Shown in pieces: positions 18,142 through 28,225 of a stretch of 64,000 nt of DNA (positions within the stretch are counted from its first letter, which is position 1; the number at the start of each line of letters is the position of its first letter). The notes below the pieces were generated by a model. The model was given only the letters and a program-made list of their open reading frames with translations, had not been told where the DNA came from and made no database searches. The stretch comes from Kiritimatiellia bacterium (GTDB taxonomy: Bacteria; Verrucomicrobiota; Kiritimatiellia; JAFGHX01). The translations under genes and the position numbers were made by a program. The DNA is taken from assembly GCA_016929905.1 (NCBI GenBank), contig JAFGHX010000047.1, forward strand, positions 36,405 through 100,404, given 5' to 3'.

Positions 18142-21100
18142 ATGGCTCAACATACGCGCCGGCTGTGCCCGGCACCCGTCCTGGGCGCGCTCGCCGGAGT
18201 GCTGGTCGCGGCGCCGGGACTCGCCGGGTCAGAAAACCTGCTGAAAAACCCCTCTTTCGAGGAGGGCCCGGCCGCCAAAGGCGTTCCGGCGGGCTGGCAT
18301 CCGTATGCGGGGCGCGGCGAGAACCTGCGCCTGAGTCTGGTGTCCGACCCCGATACGGGGCGCCGCGTTGTCCTGATCGAAGACGCCAATCCCGAGCAGG
18401 AAATCGGCCTCACACAAACGGTAACAGGAGAACCCGGCATGACCTACGAGGCCAGCGTTGACGTGAAAGCCGCGCCAGGCGCTTCCACTGACGGCGCCTA
18501 CCTCCAGATGCGGTTTCTGCCGTCGAACAAACTCGTTCAGACGGCCTTGGCGGCGGCCGGCCCCACTGCGTTCAACCGCGTCAGCGTCCGCGAAACGGCT
18601 CCGCCCGGCACGAAAGATGTACAGATCTATCTGTACACACACGCCGGCCCCACACCGAAGGTCATTGTGGACAGCGCCGCGCTCGTCTCGGGCGTGGAGC
18701 CGGCGGCCGCTCCCGCACCCCAGGACACCGCCCTGCCCGACCCGCCCGTCTACGCGAAGCTGAAGCCTCTGCACGTCGACACCCACCTCGTGCGAGGCGG
18801 AAAGCCCAACGCGGCCATCGTCGCACCCGCTGCCGGTCTGTATGCCGACGACGCAAAACGCATTCAGGCCGCCATACGGGGTCGGACAGGCATCACGATC
18901 CCGGTCGTGAGCGACGACTCCCCACAAGCCGCGGTGCCGGTCAAGGGCAATCTGATCGCGCTGGGCAATCGTTCAACGAACAAGACCATTGAAGAACTCT
19001 ACAATCGGTTCTACACGCTGCTCGATCTGCGATACCCCGGGCCCGGCGGCCATGTGTTGCGTACGTTACACAATCCGTTCGGGGACGGGTTCAACGTCAT
19101 CTTTGCCGGCGGCAGCGATGCGGCCGGCGTGACGGCCGCCGCGGACCTGTTCGTTCGCGAGCTGCAGCGCGCGCCGGCCGCCGGCGGCTCGCTTACCCTC
19201 GGCCGCCTGGCGGAAATCCAACTCGGCGGCGCCGTTCAAGTGCCGACCGACCCCAGAAAGCTAGAAATCTGGGAGGCCTCCAAGGGCTACGGCTCAACCG
19301 GCTATTTCGGGTGGAACAGCCTCAGCAAGCACATGGCCGCCTACTACATGACCGGCGACGCGTTCCATGCCCGCGAGTTTCTGCGCCTGGCTTTCCCGGA
19401 TGCCGCCGCGCGCAAGCAGATCAGCGAGATCGATCAGGAACGCATCGAGAACAAAGACGAGCCGCTCAGCGGCCCCTACCACTACAACGCGCACATGATG
19501 ATCCTGTTCTGGGACCTCATCGAGGAGAGCCCCGTCTTCTCCGACGAGGTCCGGTTGCGCGTGACCAACGCGTTTGCGAAACAACTGCACCATCGCGTGC
19601 AGGTCGACTTTACCGGCAAGAGCATATGGCGCGCCGCCAAGGCGCCGGGCGGCGTCGGCTCGCGCCACGGGCAATGGGGAGCCATCTCCCTGTACTGCCT
19701 CGCGCGCTACTTCCAGAAAGACTATCCCGGCCCGATCTGGGAACGGTGCGAACGGAACGCAAAGCTGTACTTCGACTCCCTGCACCACTACGCTTGGGTC
19801 GCGGGCGAAAGCGACAACCTGTTCTGGTACAATACCGGCATCGCGCCGATCTTCACCTACCTGGTTCTGACGGGCGACAGGAAGCCGGTAGAGAACGGCG
19901 CGCTGCGCACGCTGCTGCTCGGGCAGGAAATCCTGATCAACGGCCGCGCGCGCGATTCGGCGCTGAACTCCGCCTCGATCGGCTACCTGCACAAGGCGGC
20001 GTACCTGCTTCAGGACGGGCGCTACATCCACTATCGGGATCTGACCGGGCTCGATATGAACGGCTTCCGGCTCGGCCAGTCGTTCTGGCCGGAGCCGCAC
20101 CTGGCGCCGAAGCTGCCCGAGGACCTCGTCGGGCGCTGGAGCGTCCACGCCATGCCGGAGCCCGCCTGGCGCGCGCGCCGGAACGGGTTCGACCTGCAGG
20201 AGTCTTTCTATTTCGCCAGCTACCGAAGCGCGGCGGACGCCTCGGGCGACTTTGTCCTGCTCGACGGGTTCAACGGTGCCTCGCGCAATCCGTACCACAC
20301 CTTCGCCATCCTGCAGCTGCGGCTCGAGGGCGATTCGCTTCTGAACGGGTACGGCAACCAGTTGCTCACGCGGGTCGACGGCCTGGTCGAGCCGAAGGTC
20401 GCCATGAACGCGGCGCTCAAGCACCGCAACGTTGTCGGGCCCACTGCCGTCGCCGTCGGCGAAGTGCCGGATGCCGCCTACTGCAACTGGCGGCGCACGC
20501 TCGCCCAGCGTACCGGCCGGTACGCGCTGGTGGTCGACGACCTCGCGTTCCGGACCGACAGCCGGAACATCGAAGTCCAGATCAAATGGGAAGGCTCCCG
20601 CATCGGGCGGCAAGCCGTCCGCGCGCCCGGCGTCGTGCGGCTGAGACCCCTGGGCAAATCGCCCGGGGCGGACACGGTCCGTTCGCTGGATCAGGCGTGC
20701 ACCACCAACCTGAAGGAACCCGACGCACTGAGCCGGCTCGAGAACTTCGGCATCACGCTCTTGAGAAGCCGGGCGCCGGGCGCCTGGCTCGAGATGCCGT
20801 TCGTCCTGAACGCGAAGCGCGAGGGCGAGGTGTTCGCCGAGCTGCTCAACTACACCGACCGCGGCGGTGTCCGCCTCTTCCTGGACGGCAAACTCGTGTG
20901 CCGCGAACACAACCACTACGCCGCCGGCGTCGCGCGAGAGCGGGTGCCGCTCGGCCGCCACGACCTGGCGCCCGGCGAACACCGGCTCCGCGTCGAGACG
21001 GTTGCGGCGCGCGCCGAGACGGGCGCCTGCAACATCGGGCTGATCGGACTCAGCTTCCAGCCCGCGAACGCGCCGGCCGCGCAGCCGGCTGACGCCTTCG

Positions 21101-22926
21101 ATGTGTCGCTCTGCGATCCGGCCGAAACCGCGACGGAAGGCCAGATCGCCACCATGACGTGGTTGGGCGCGGCTCAGGAGGGCCAGCACCGGCTGTTCTT
21201 CTCGCTCGTCGCCCGCAACGCAGGCGACTCCGGCACCGCCACTACGCCGGTCCCGGCTTCGTCGGGCACGGCCTGCGCGCGTGTGGCGGAGAACGCCGCC
21301 GCCCTGGCGCTGCCCGCCCCCGCCCTGGCGGTCGCGGGCCAGTACCGCGCCGTTGCCGGCGAACTGGTCGTACTCGGCAAGGACCACCTGTTCGGCAAGG
21401 CGCTGACCAAGGCCGGCGCGCTGCTGCGCGCGAGCGCCAGTGTCTGTGTGGACTGGGACTTCGCCAACAGCCGTCTGGAACTGGTGGCGCAGGAGCCGGC
21501 AGTCGTGCACCTGGCTCTGGACTCGGGCGCCGGGGTGCGCGTGGACGGGCAGCCCTGCACCTTGCGGCAGGAGGAGCGCGGCGTCTTTGTGCTTCAGGCC
21601 GGGCCCGGCCGGCATATCGTCGAAAACGCGTCCCCCGCCCCCGCCGTGCTGCACGAGATCGGCGGCGTACTCGACGCGCTGCTCGCCGAGGGCCGCCGGG
21701 CGCGCGCCGGCGCACAGGCGGCCGCCGGCCCCGCACCCGCTCCGCAGGTGCCGGCCCTGCGCACCGCGTTCAGCGCCACGCTCGGCGGCCGCATCACCGA
21801 TCTGGTCACAATCCCGGCGAGCGGCGGGCCCCTGCTCGCGGCGGCCGAGGGCCAGTCCGTCCACCTGCTCGGCTGCGACGGCAAGGAGCGCGCGACATTC
21901 GCAACGGATGGCCGGATCCGCATGTTGCGCTGGTGGCACGAATACGACCTGTTGCTCGCCGGTTGCGCCGACGAACAGGTCATCGCGTTCGACCGCGCGG
22001 GCAAACGGCGGTGGGTCTTCACCTCCGTGATGGACCCCGAGGTCTTCCGCGCCGCGAAGCAGTACTGGTTCAAGTCGGCGCCGGGCCACGAAGGCATTCA
22101 CGGGCTCTACACCGGCGTCTTCCTCGACGGCAAGAGCCAAGCGTTCGTCGGCAGCGCCTGCACGCTGGAAATCCTCGACGAGCACGGCCAGCTCATCAAG
22201 CGGATGCCGCAGTTCTGGGGCGATCCGTCCACGTTCGCCATCATCGACGGGCCCGACGGCAGCCTCAATCTGCTGGCTGCGCGCAAGACGAACGGGAACC
22301 ACGGCGTGCGCGTCATCAACAACAGAAAACTCAACCCCGGCTGGAAAGGGTTCGATTCCGTGCCCAAAGGCCACTCCTATGTCGGCGGCTGGTCCAGCCT
22401 GAACCGGCACCACCTGTTCTACGAGGATCTCGACGGCGACGGCGTCAAGGAGGTCGTCAGCGAAATCAACGGCACCTGGAACCGCGTCACCGTCTGGACC
22501 GCGGGCGGCAAGGCGCTCTACGACGCCTCGTTCGGGCCGGGCCGCAAGATCCAGGCCAGGAACATGCGCGACCTCGACATCGCCGATCTCGACGGGGACG
22601 GCAAGAAGGAGATCCTCGCCGCCACATCGAGCGGGCTCCTCGTCGCGCTCGACGGCCAGTGCCGGAAACGCTGGGCCATACGGCTGCCGGCCGCGCCGGA
22701 AGTGATAAAGTGCGTCACGCCGCCCGGCTCGCGCTACCCGTGGATCGTGGTGGGTTGCGAAGACGGCAGGGTGCTGACGCTCGACGCCAGCGGCGCCGTC
22801 ATCCGCCGCAACACGGTCGAGGGAAGCCCCACCTGCATCGCCGCCGTCAACAGCCCCGCCGCCGGGCCGGGGGTGCTGCTGGCGACCCACAAGGGTAACG
22901 TGGTGCTCTTGGCGCTCGGCCCCTGA
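18142..22926 (+). CDS. Secreted family A protein (A3): N-terminal CBM-like module, lyase-like toroid/beta-sandwich, C-terminal propeller
   Basis: ATG 18142 preceded by AGGAGGG. SENLLKNPSFEEG...GWHPYAG CBM4/9-like start. TLLDLRYPGPGGHVLRTLHNPFGDGFNVIFAGGSDAAGVTAAADLF matches A2 TLLDLKYPGKGGCVVRSCHDPYGTGRNVIWIGGSDDAGVTAAARRF. EDLDGDGVKEVVSEINGTWNRVTVWTAGG matches A2. Confidence 0.7.
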   Translation: MAQHTRRLCPAPVLGALAGVLVAAPGLAGSENLLKNPSFEEGPAAKGVPAGWHPYAGRGENLRLSLVSDPDTGRRVVLIEDANPEQEIGLTQTVTGEPGMTYEASVDVKAAPGASTDGAYLQMRFLPSNKLVQTALAAAGPTAFNRVSVRETAPPGTKDVQIYLYTHAGPTPKVIVDSAALVSGVEPAAAPAPQDTALPDPPVYAKLKPLHVDTHLVRGGKPNAAIVAPAAGLYADDAKRIQAAIRGRTGITIPVVSDDSPQAAVPVKGNLIALGNRSTNKTIEELYNRFYTLLDLRYPGPGGHVLRTLHNPFGDGFNVIFAGGSDAAGVTAAADLFVRELQRAPAAGGSLTLGRLAEIQLGGAVQVPTDPRKLEIWEASKGYGSTGYFGWNSLSKHMAAYYMTGDAFHAREFLRLAFPDAAARKQISEIDQERIENKDEPLSGPYHYNAHMMILFWDLIEESPVFSDEVRLRVTNAFAKQLHHRVQVDFTGKSIWRAAKAPGGVGSRHGQWGAISLYCLARYFQKDYPGPIWERCERNAKLYFDSLHHYAWVAGESDNLFWYNTGIAPIFTYLVLTGDRKPVENGALRTLLLGQEILINGRARDSALNSASIGYLHKAAYLLQDGRYIHYRDLTGLDMNGFRLGQSFWPEPHLAPKLPEDLVGRWSVHAMPEPAWRARRNGFDLQESFYFASYRSAADASGDFVLLDGFNGASRNPYHTFAILQLRLEGDSLLNGYGNQLLTRVDGLVEPKVAMNAALKHRNVVGPTAVAVGEVPDAAYCNWRRTLAQRTGRYALVVDDLAFRTDSRNIEVQIKWEGSRIGRQAVRAPGVVRLRPLGKSPGADTVRSLDQACTTNLKEPDALSRLENFGITLLRSRAPGAWLEMPFVLNAKREGEVFAELLNYTDRGGVRLFLDGKLVCREHNHYAAGVARERVPLGRHDLAPGEHRLRVETVAARAETGACNIGLIGLSFQPANAPAAQPADAFDVSLCDPAETATEGQIATMTWLGAAQEGQHRLFFSLVARNAGDSGTATTPVPASSGTACARVAENAAALALPAPALAVAGQYRAVAGELVVLGKDHLFGKALTKAGALLRASASVCVDWDFANSRLELVAQEPAVVHLALDSGAGVRVDGQPCTLRQEERGVFVLQAGPGRHIVENASPAPAVLHEIGGVLDALLAEGRRARAGAQAAAGPAPAPQVPALRTAFSATLGGRITDLVTIPASGGPLLAAAEGQSVHLLGCDGKERATFATDGRIRMLRWWHEYDLLLAGCADEQVIAFDRAGKRRWVFTSVMDPEVFRAAKQYWFKSAPGHEGIHGLYTGVFLDGKSQAFVGSACTLEILDEHGQLIKRMPQFWGDPSTFAIIDGPDGSLNLLAARKTNGNHGVRVINNRKLNPGWKGFDSVPKGHSYVGGWSSLNRHHLFYEDLDGDGVKEVVSEINGTWNRVTVWTAGGKALYDASFGPGRKIQARNMRDLDIADLDGDGKKEILAATSSGLLVALDGQCRKRWAIRLPAAPEVIKCVTPPGSRYPWIVVGCEDGRVLTLDASGAVIRRNTVEGSPTCIAAVNSPAAGPGVLLATHKGNVVLLALGP

Positions 22927-23069
22927 GACGGCACAACTCCCGCGCCGTGGCAGGGCCGCTCTGCGAGCGGGCCCGGCCGATGGGGCCGCTCCCAGAGCGG
23001 CCCCACAACTGTGCAACGTGTCTGTATGGACGGTCACACAAGGCGCCTCGGCGCGCTTCGGACACCCTC

Positions 23070-23708
23070 AACACGCAGCAACTCGGGCACGCTGTCCCCT
23101 ACGCGCTCGGCCAGGACCTGATGGAGGTGCGCAAGACGTTCGGCGCCGGCGGCATCTGCCTGTTCGAGAACCCGGACAACCCCGAAGAACTCGCTCGCCC
23201 GCGCTTCAGTCCCCACAGCGGGAGCGGCCCGCTGACCGACACCCGGTACGCGTTCGACCTGATCGCGAACGGGCCGGTCCGAAGCACGATCCGCATGCGT
23301 ATCCTGAACTGGCGAACGGGAAAAGGCGCCTACGAAACGGAGCAGGATTACACCGCCTACATGAACAAGCCCTACTACACCTGCCGCGTGCGCTACCGCA
23401 CATTCGAGCCCGGCGGTCCCGGCGTGGCGTTCGGCTGCGGCATCCGCAGGATGATCAACGAGAATGCGTCGTTCCGGACCAACAACGCCGTGATCACGGC
23501 GTCCGACGACCTTATGGCCGTGATCACACCCATGGAAGGCTCTCCCGGCCTCAAGCAAGGCGTGAAGCCGCTTCTGGCCTTGGGGCTTGTGGTCCGCAGC
23601 CGTGTGCAGCCCGTACTTCACGCAACCGACGCGTTTGAGGGTAATTACGTCTTCCGAATACCGGCAAACAAGGAAATCGTGCCGGAGGAGAAGACCACCA
23701 GTCGTTAA
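23070..23708 (+). pseudogene. N-terminally truncated DUF4861-like (glycan-processing associated) fragment
   Basis: VPYALGQDLMEVRKTFGAGGICLFENP...NGPVRSTIRMRILNWRTGKGAYETEQDYTAYMNKPYYTCRVRY reads as the middle/C-terminus of a larger domain. Upstream in-frame sequence is palindromic repeat with no signal peptide. Family call tentative. Confidence 0.4.
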
Positions 23709-23725
23709 TCCGGCATACCCTGACA

Positions 23726-23786
23726 ATTTCATACTTAATTAATTAAACAATTATTTAATTATTTAATTATGCAATTGTCTAATTGA
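23726..23786. repeat. AT-rich (TTAATTATTTAATT)-type repeat island
   Basis: Nearly pure A/T tract TTTCATACTTAATTAATTAAACAATTATTTAATTATTTAATTATGCAATTGTCTAATTG in an otherwise GC-rich context. Confidence 0.85.
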
Positions 23787-23809
23787 CCACACGCCGGGAT
23801 CAGACCGGA

Positions 23810-24163
23810 ATGGACACAGCAAAGGAGCACCCGGACTGGTTCCTGCCCGCGCCCACCCACATCTGCGGGCAGCCGGTTCCTGTTCGGGCACAACTACATC
23901 TTCGCGCCGTTTGTGCCCTGGCTGTTCAGCGGCGAGGAGTTCGCCGCCTCCCACCTCGCCGTGCCGGCCATGCTGCCCGGAATCAAGCCGCACGGGCACA
24001 GGATACCGCGGCCCAGGGCGATGGCGGGCAGACTGCTGCATGCCTATCTGGACTGGGACGACTTGCGCCGGAAACGCGCCTGGCCGCCTATCGCCTGAGC
24101 GTGCCCCGCGACAAGACGGCCGGCGGCGGGGTGCGCGCACTGAGAATGGACCGGTGCCCGTGA
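23810..24163 (+). pseudogene. Degenerate coding remnant with two apparent compensating frameshifts
   Basis: Frame of 23783..24163 gives MDTAKEHPDWFLPAPTHICG at one end and AYRLSVPRDKTAGGGVRALRMDRCP at the other. The middle looks coding in another frame (FLFGHNYIFAPFVPWLFSGEEFAASHLAVPAMLPG). Confidence 0.35.
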
Positions 24164-24347
24164 CAGGCGCCCGGCTTACACATTTTTTCATCGGTCAATG
24201 CTTCCGGCGGGCTCTTATCAGGTAGAGAGGCGTCAAGATCGGCGCGTCTTGGGCCGGGACGCCCGGCTGTTACGTCAGCATCCGAAAAGGAGCCCCATCG
24301 CGCATCCCCGCAGTCCGGGTGCAGTCAGCCCACAAAAGGAGACGCTC

Positions 24348-27300
24348 ATGCATGGCGTTTTGTCACTCGCCCTGTCGTCCGCGCTCATCGCGGCCCTCCA
24401 TGGTGCGGCAACGGCCGCGGCCGAGAGCCTGCAGGACATCATGCGCACCACTTGGTCCCAACGGGTCGCCGCGCCGCCGGCCATCGACGGCAAGCTGGAC
24501 GACGCCTGCTGGCGCGAAGCCGATGCACAGGGCTGGTTCTTCGGCTATGGCGGCGACGGCGCCGCCGGCCAGCAAACGGACGTGAGGAGCGTGCACGACG
24601 CCCGGCGCCTGTATTTCGGATTCCGCTGCCGCTCCGCGGATTTGGGCAGCCTCAAGATCACCGTTCGGGATCGCGACCGGGGTTCGATCTGGACCGACGA
24701 TTGTGTCGAGCTGTTCCTGCAGCCGGGCGGTCCGGGCCGGCCGTACTGCCACTTCATCGTGAACCCGGCGGCGACGCTGTATGACACCCGCTCCGACAGT
24801 TCGGCGAGCGCATGGAATTCGCAAACGGAACTGGCGTGCGAGACGTTGCGCGAGACGGGGCCGGCGGGGCACTGGACGGTCGAGATGGCGATTCCCTTCG
24901 CCGATCTCGGCGGCGCGCCGGCCCAGGCAGACACCTGGCGCGTGAACTACTGCCGCACGGAAAACGCGTACGGCGAACTGAGCACCTGGATGCCGCTGCC
25001 GAGCGGCGGGTTCGCGCAGCCGGAGCGGTTCGGCAGGCTGGCATTCCGGGCGCCGACCGCCGCCGAACAGGGCGAGAAGCTGGCGCTGGCGCGGAAGTTG
25101 CAGGCCGACCGGGTCGGAACCGGCGGCGACGCGAGCAAGCCGCTCGAGCTCCGGCCGAACGGTCCGCTCCGGGCCCGGAAACTGGCGGTCGCGGACTGCC
25201 GGGTGGTGCGCGGCTTCACCGCCGCGCCGGTCGACGGCACGCTGCGCAGCCGCAACTATCACGGCGGCGCGCGCGAGTATCCCACCCGCGGGGTCGGCGC
25301 GGGCGTCAGCTACTGGTACAACCAAAACGACGGCCTGCACATCACGCTTGAGCAGCCGGCGGAGTTTGACACGGTCGTGCTGCGCGGCGGCGCGCGTACC
25401 CGGATGTACGCGGGCGTGCAGGGTCTCCGCGAGCCCGAAGCGACCCAGCCCTTGTGGACCTTTCCCGGCGGCGCGGGCGTTCAGACGGCCCGCTTCGACA
25501 CACCCGTGCGTGCCGAGCGGCTCAGCTTCTTCGGGACGCGCGGCGGGATGATCGGAGACGTGAGCTTCTACCGCACCGCGACGGGCGCGGCGGCCGGACC
25601 CGAGGCAAAGGCCTACGCGCCGGCCGCGCGGCCGGCGGAGCTGCCGGCACGTGAATCCGAGTTCGACCTGCAGAACCTCGGCTGGGCCATGAAGGAGCGC
25701 TACGGCGACACGGAACCCCGCGCCCGGATGCTGGCGCCGACGGACGGGCCGGGCGCGACACTCGCGCTGCCCGCCAATACCGCCGTCCATCTCGTTACCG
25801 ACCCGTTTGAAAGCGAAACGGGGCTGACAGCCGTCAGCATCGAGGGCGTCCTGACAGGTACCGGGAACGATTCCGTCCTGAGCGTGGTCGTGCAGGACCC
25901 GTTGAACCCGCGCCGCGACATCGCCTGGCTGGAGTGTGCCACCCCGAAATCCGGCACGTTCCGGATGCAGCTCGACATTCCGGACCAGATCCTGCTCAAG
26001 GGCAGCCGGCTCTGGCTCACACTGCGGGCGAGCGCTGATCTGGCGCTCGCTTCGCCTCTGGTCCTGCTCCACCTCGCATCCCGCGAACAGGCGCTGCCGG
26101 AGGCGCTCGCCTGGCGCAAGCTGCTACTGCGTGCGGTATTCGGCATCATGGCCGAGCCGCGGCCCTGGGGCGGCTACAAGAAACAAACGCGCGAGGAGTT
26201 CTTCAAGAGCAGTAAGTACGCCGGGAACTGCCCGGAACTGTTCATGACGATCGATCAGTGCCATGCGCTCGACCCCGCGGACGACCTGGTTCGCCAGTAT
26301 CGCGAATGGGTCTACCTGCGACATCTCGGCACGCTCTCGGACGTTGCGCCGCCGCCGGAACCGCCCGCCGGAGTTCCGGCGTGGGCCTGGTACCCGCGCC
26401 TGGCCTGGCTGGAGTTCCGGCGCCAGACCGACTGGTGGATGCGCGAGCGGCTGGTGCCGACCGGCGAGCTGGGCACCAGCATGAACGACGATACCGACCT
26501 GTTCCAGCAGCTCGCCGACGTGCCGTTCTTCGAATCAGACGGCGTCGGCGCAAAGGTCAAGGACGCGGCAGCGCGCCTCGCCGAACTGGCCGAGCAGACC
26601 ACAATCGAAGAAGGCCTGAACAAGCGCACGATGGACAGCCTGCACGCGTACGAGGAAGGGATCAATCATCTCGCGCTCATGGCACGCTGGTCCTACGGCG
26701 ATCCCATCTATGTGGAGCGATGCATGGCGTCCGCACGCAGTATGGAGCGCGTGACGGTCGGCACCGGCGACGGACGGCGCCACATCCCCGACAACCGGCG
26801 CATCGGAGCCGCCGATCTCAACGCGCCCCGCCAGCCGGCCCTGGACACCCACGCGAACCCCCTGATGTGGCATGCGGCGCTGCAGGCGGCCGACTACAAT
26901 CACCATCCCCGCATTCTGAAGGTCATCCGGGAGTGGGCGGACACGTGGGCCAGCTACCAGAAGCCGGGGCAGTGGGTGACCGGCATCGATGTACGCACGG
27001 GCGCGGTGAAGAGTTTCGAGAAGGACCGGCCGCTCTATGGCGGCTACCGCGCCCAGGCCGGCGTCTTCACCTGGCTCTACGCGCTCACCGCAGACGGCCG
27101 CTACATCGAGCCGTTCCTGCACTACTACAGGAACGGGAAAGCGCCCCTGCCCGCGAACAGCTACCTGCCGGACGTCTACGCGCTCGGCGGGCTCGACGGC
27201 GTGAAGCCGGAGGCCCTCGCGAAACTGGCCGGCTTCCATGCGGCTGCCGCGCTGCTGCTCGACGGGAACGCCGACCCGCTCATGCGGCAGATCATCGGCC

Positions 27301-28133
27301 GCCAGCGGAACTGGGACGCGGCCATTGACAACCTGATCGACGCGCGGCGCTGGCCGGACATGTACACCACGTCGCATTCCTATACCGACCGCGTCCTGAT
27401 GGGCGACCTGCTCGCGAACACCGCGCGCGCCTATCTCGGCGGCGCATGCAAACGCAACCGGTTCGTCGCCACCCACGCGGTGAGTTGGGAAGGGTTCGGT
27501 ACAGACTATGCCGCGCTGGTCCTGAAGAACCGGCGCGACGGCCTGAAGGTCCTGGCCTACAACCATGCCGAAAGGCCCCTCACGGGCGCGATGCGGATCT
27601 GGGCGCTCGAACACGGGACCTACACGCTCTCCGCAGGCCCGGATGCCGACGGCGATCACCGGATGGAGCGTGCCGCGCGGACCGAATCGCTGGAGGTGGT
27701 CCGCGCCGATCGGATCCCCTTGACGCTTCCGCCGAAGGTCGTGACGGTCATCGAACTGGTCCAGACACGGAAACGGCCGCCCGTCCACGGCTGCGCGGAT
27801 CTCGCGATCGCGGCGCGCGAGGTGCGCGTAACCGGCGACACGCTGAGCGGTACGGTCCACAACATCGGCTGCGCCGATGTCGCGGACACGGTGGTGGCTG
27901 TCGTCGACGCCGGCGGCCGGGTCCTCGCACGCAAAGCGTTGGGCCCGCTGCCCGCCCCGCTCGACCTGCAGCCCAAACGCAAGGACTTCACGCTCACGCT
28001 GCCGGCTCGCCCGCGCGAGGGCTGGAAGCTGGTTCTGGACCCGGCCAAGAGCATCCCGGAAATCTACGAAGGGAACAACGAGGTCGTCCTCGACACGCTT
28101 CCGGCGCCGGACTACGCGAGGGCGTGGGAGTAA
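24348..28133 (+). CDS. Large secreted family B protein (B2) with N-terminal CBM9-like module and C-terminal CARDB-like domain
   Basis: ATG 24348 with signal peptide. APPAIDGKLDDACWREADAQGWF...DARRLYFGFRCRSADL...DDCVELFLQPGG is CBM9-like. Remainder co-linear with B1. Confidence 0.7.
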   Translation: MHGVLSLALSSALIAALHGAATAAAESLQDIMRTTWSQRVAAPPAIDGKLDDACWREADAQGWFFGYGGDGAAGQQTDVRSVHDARRLYFGFRCRSADLGSLKITVRDRDRGSIWTDDCVELFLQPGGPGRPYCHFIVNPAATLYDTRSDSSASAWNSQTELACETLRETGPAGHWTVEMAIPFADLGGAPAQADTWRVNYCRTENAYGELSTWMPLPSGGFAQPERFGRLAFRAPTAAEQGEKLALARKLQADRVGTGGDASKPLELRPNGPLRARKLAVADCRVVRGFTAAPVDGTLRSRNYHGGAREYPTRGVGAGVSYWYNQNDGLHITLEQPAEFDTVVLRGGARTRMYAGVQGLREPEATQPLWTFPGGAGVQTARFDTPVRAERLSFFGTRGGMIGDVSFYRTATGAAAGPEAKAYAPAARPAELPARESEFDLQNLGWAMKERYGDTEPRARMLAPTDGPGATLALPANTAVHLVTDPFESETGLTAVSIEGVLTGTGNDSVLSVVVQDPLNPRRDIAWLECATPKSGTFRMQLDIPDQILLKGSRLWLTLRASADLALASPLVLLHLASREQALPEALAWRKLLLRAVFGIMAEPRPWGGYKKQTREEFFKSSKYAGNCPELFMTIDQCHALDPADDLVRQYREWVYLRHLGTLSDVAPPPEPPAGVPAWAWYPRLAWLEFRRQTDWWMRERLVPTGELGTSMNDDTDLFQQLADVPFFESDGVGAKVKDAAARLAELAEQTTIEEGLNKRTMDSLHAYEEGINHLALMARWSYGDPIYVERCMASARSMERVTVGTGDGRRHIPDNRRIGAADLNAPRQPALDTHANPLMWHAALQAADYNHHPRILKVIREWADTWASYQKPGQWVTGIDVRTGAVKSFEKDRPLYGGYRAQAGVFTWLYALTADGRYIEPFLHYYRNGKAPLPANSYLPDVYALGGLDGVKPEALAKLAGFHAAAALLLDGNADPLMRQIIGRQRNWDAAIDNLIDARRWPDMYTTSHSYTDRVLMGDLLANTARAYLGGACKRNRFVATHAVSWEGFGTDYAALVLKNRRDGLKVLAYNHAERPLTGAMRIWALEHGTYTLSAGPDADGDHRMERAARTESLEVVRADRIPLTLPPKVVTVIELVQTRKRPPVHGCADLAIAAREVRVTGDTLSGTVHNIGCADVADTVVAVVDAGGRVLARKALGPLPAPLDLQPKRKDFTLTLPARPREGWKLVLDPAKSIPEIYEGNNEVVLDTLPAPDYARAWE

Positions 28134-28225
28134 GGACTTGCGGGACCGTCAAGACAACCCAGTTGCCTGCACGCACGGGACCTGATCGGAGGCCGCAGCC
28201 GGTCGGGCACGGCCGGCGACGCGGC

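Noticed and set aside
19294-23037. 1247-aa minus-strand ORF
   Set aside because: Antisense shadow of A3; the plus strand has signal peptide, RBS and paralog support.
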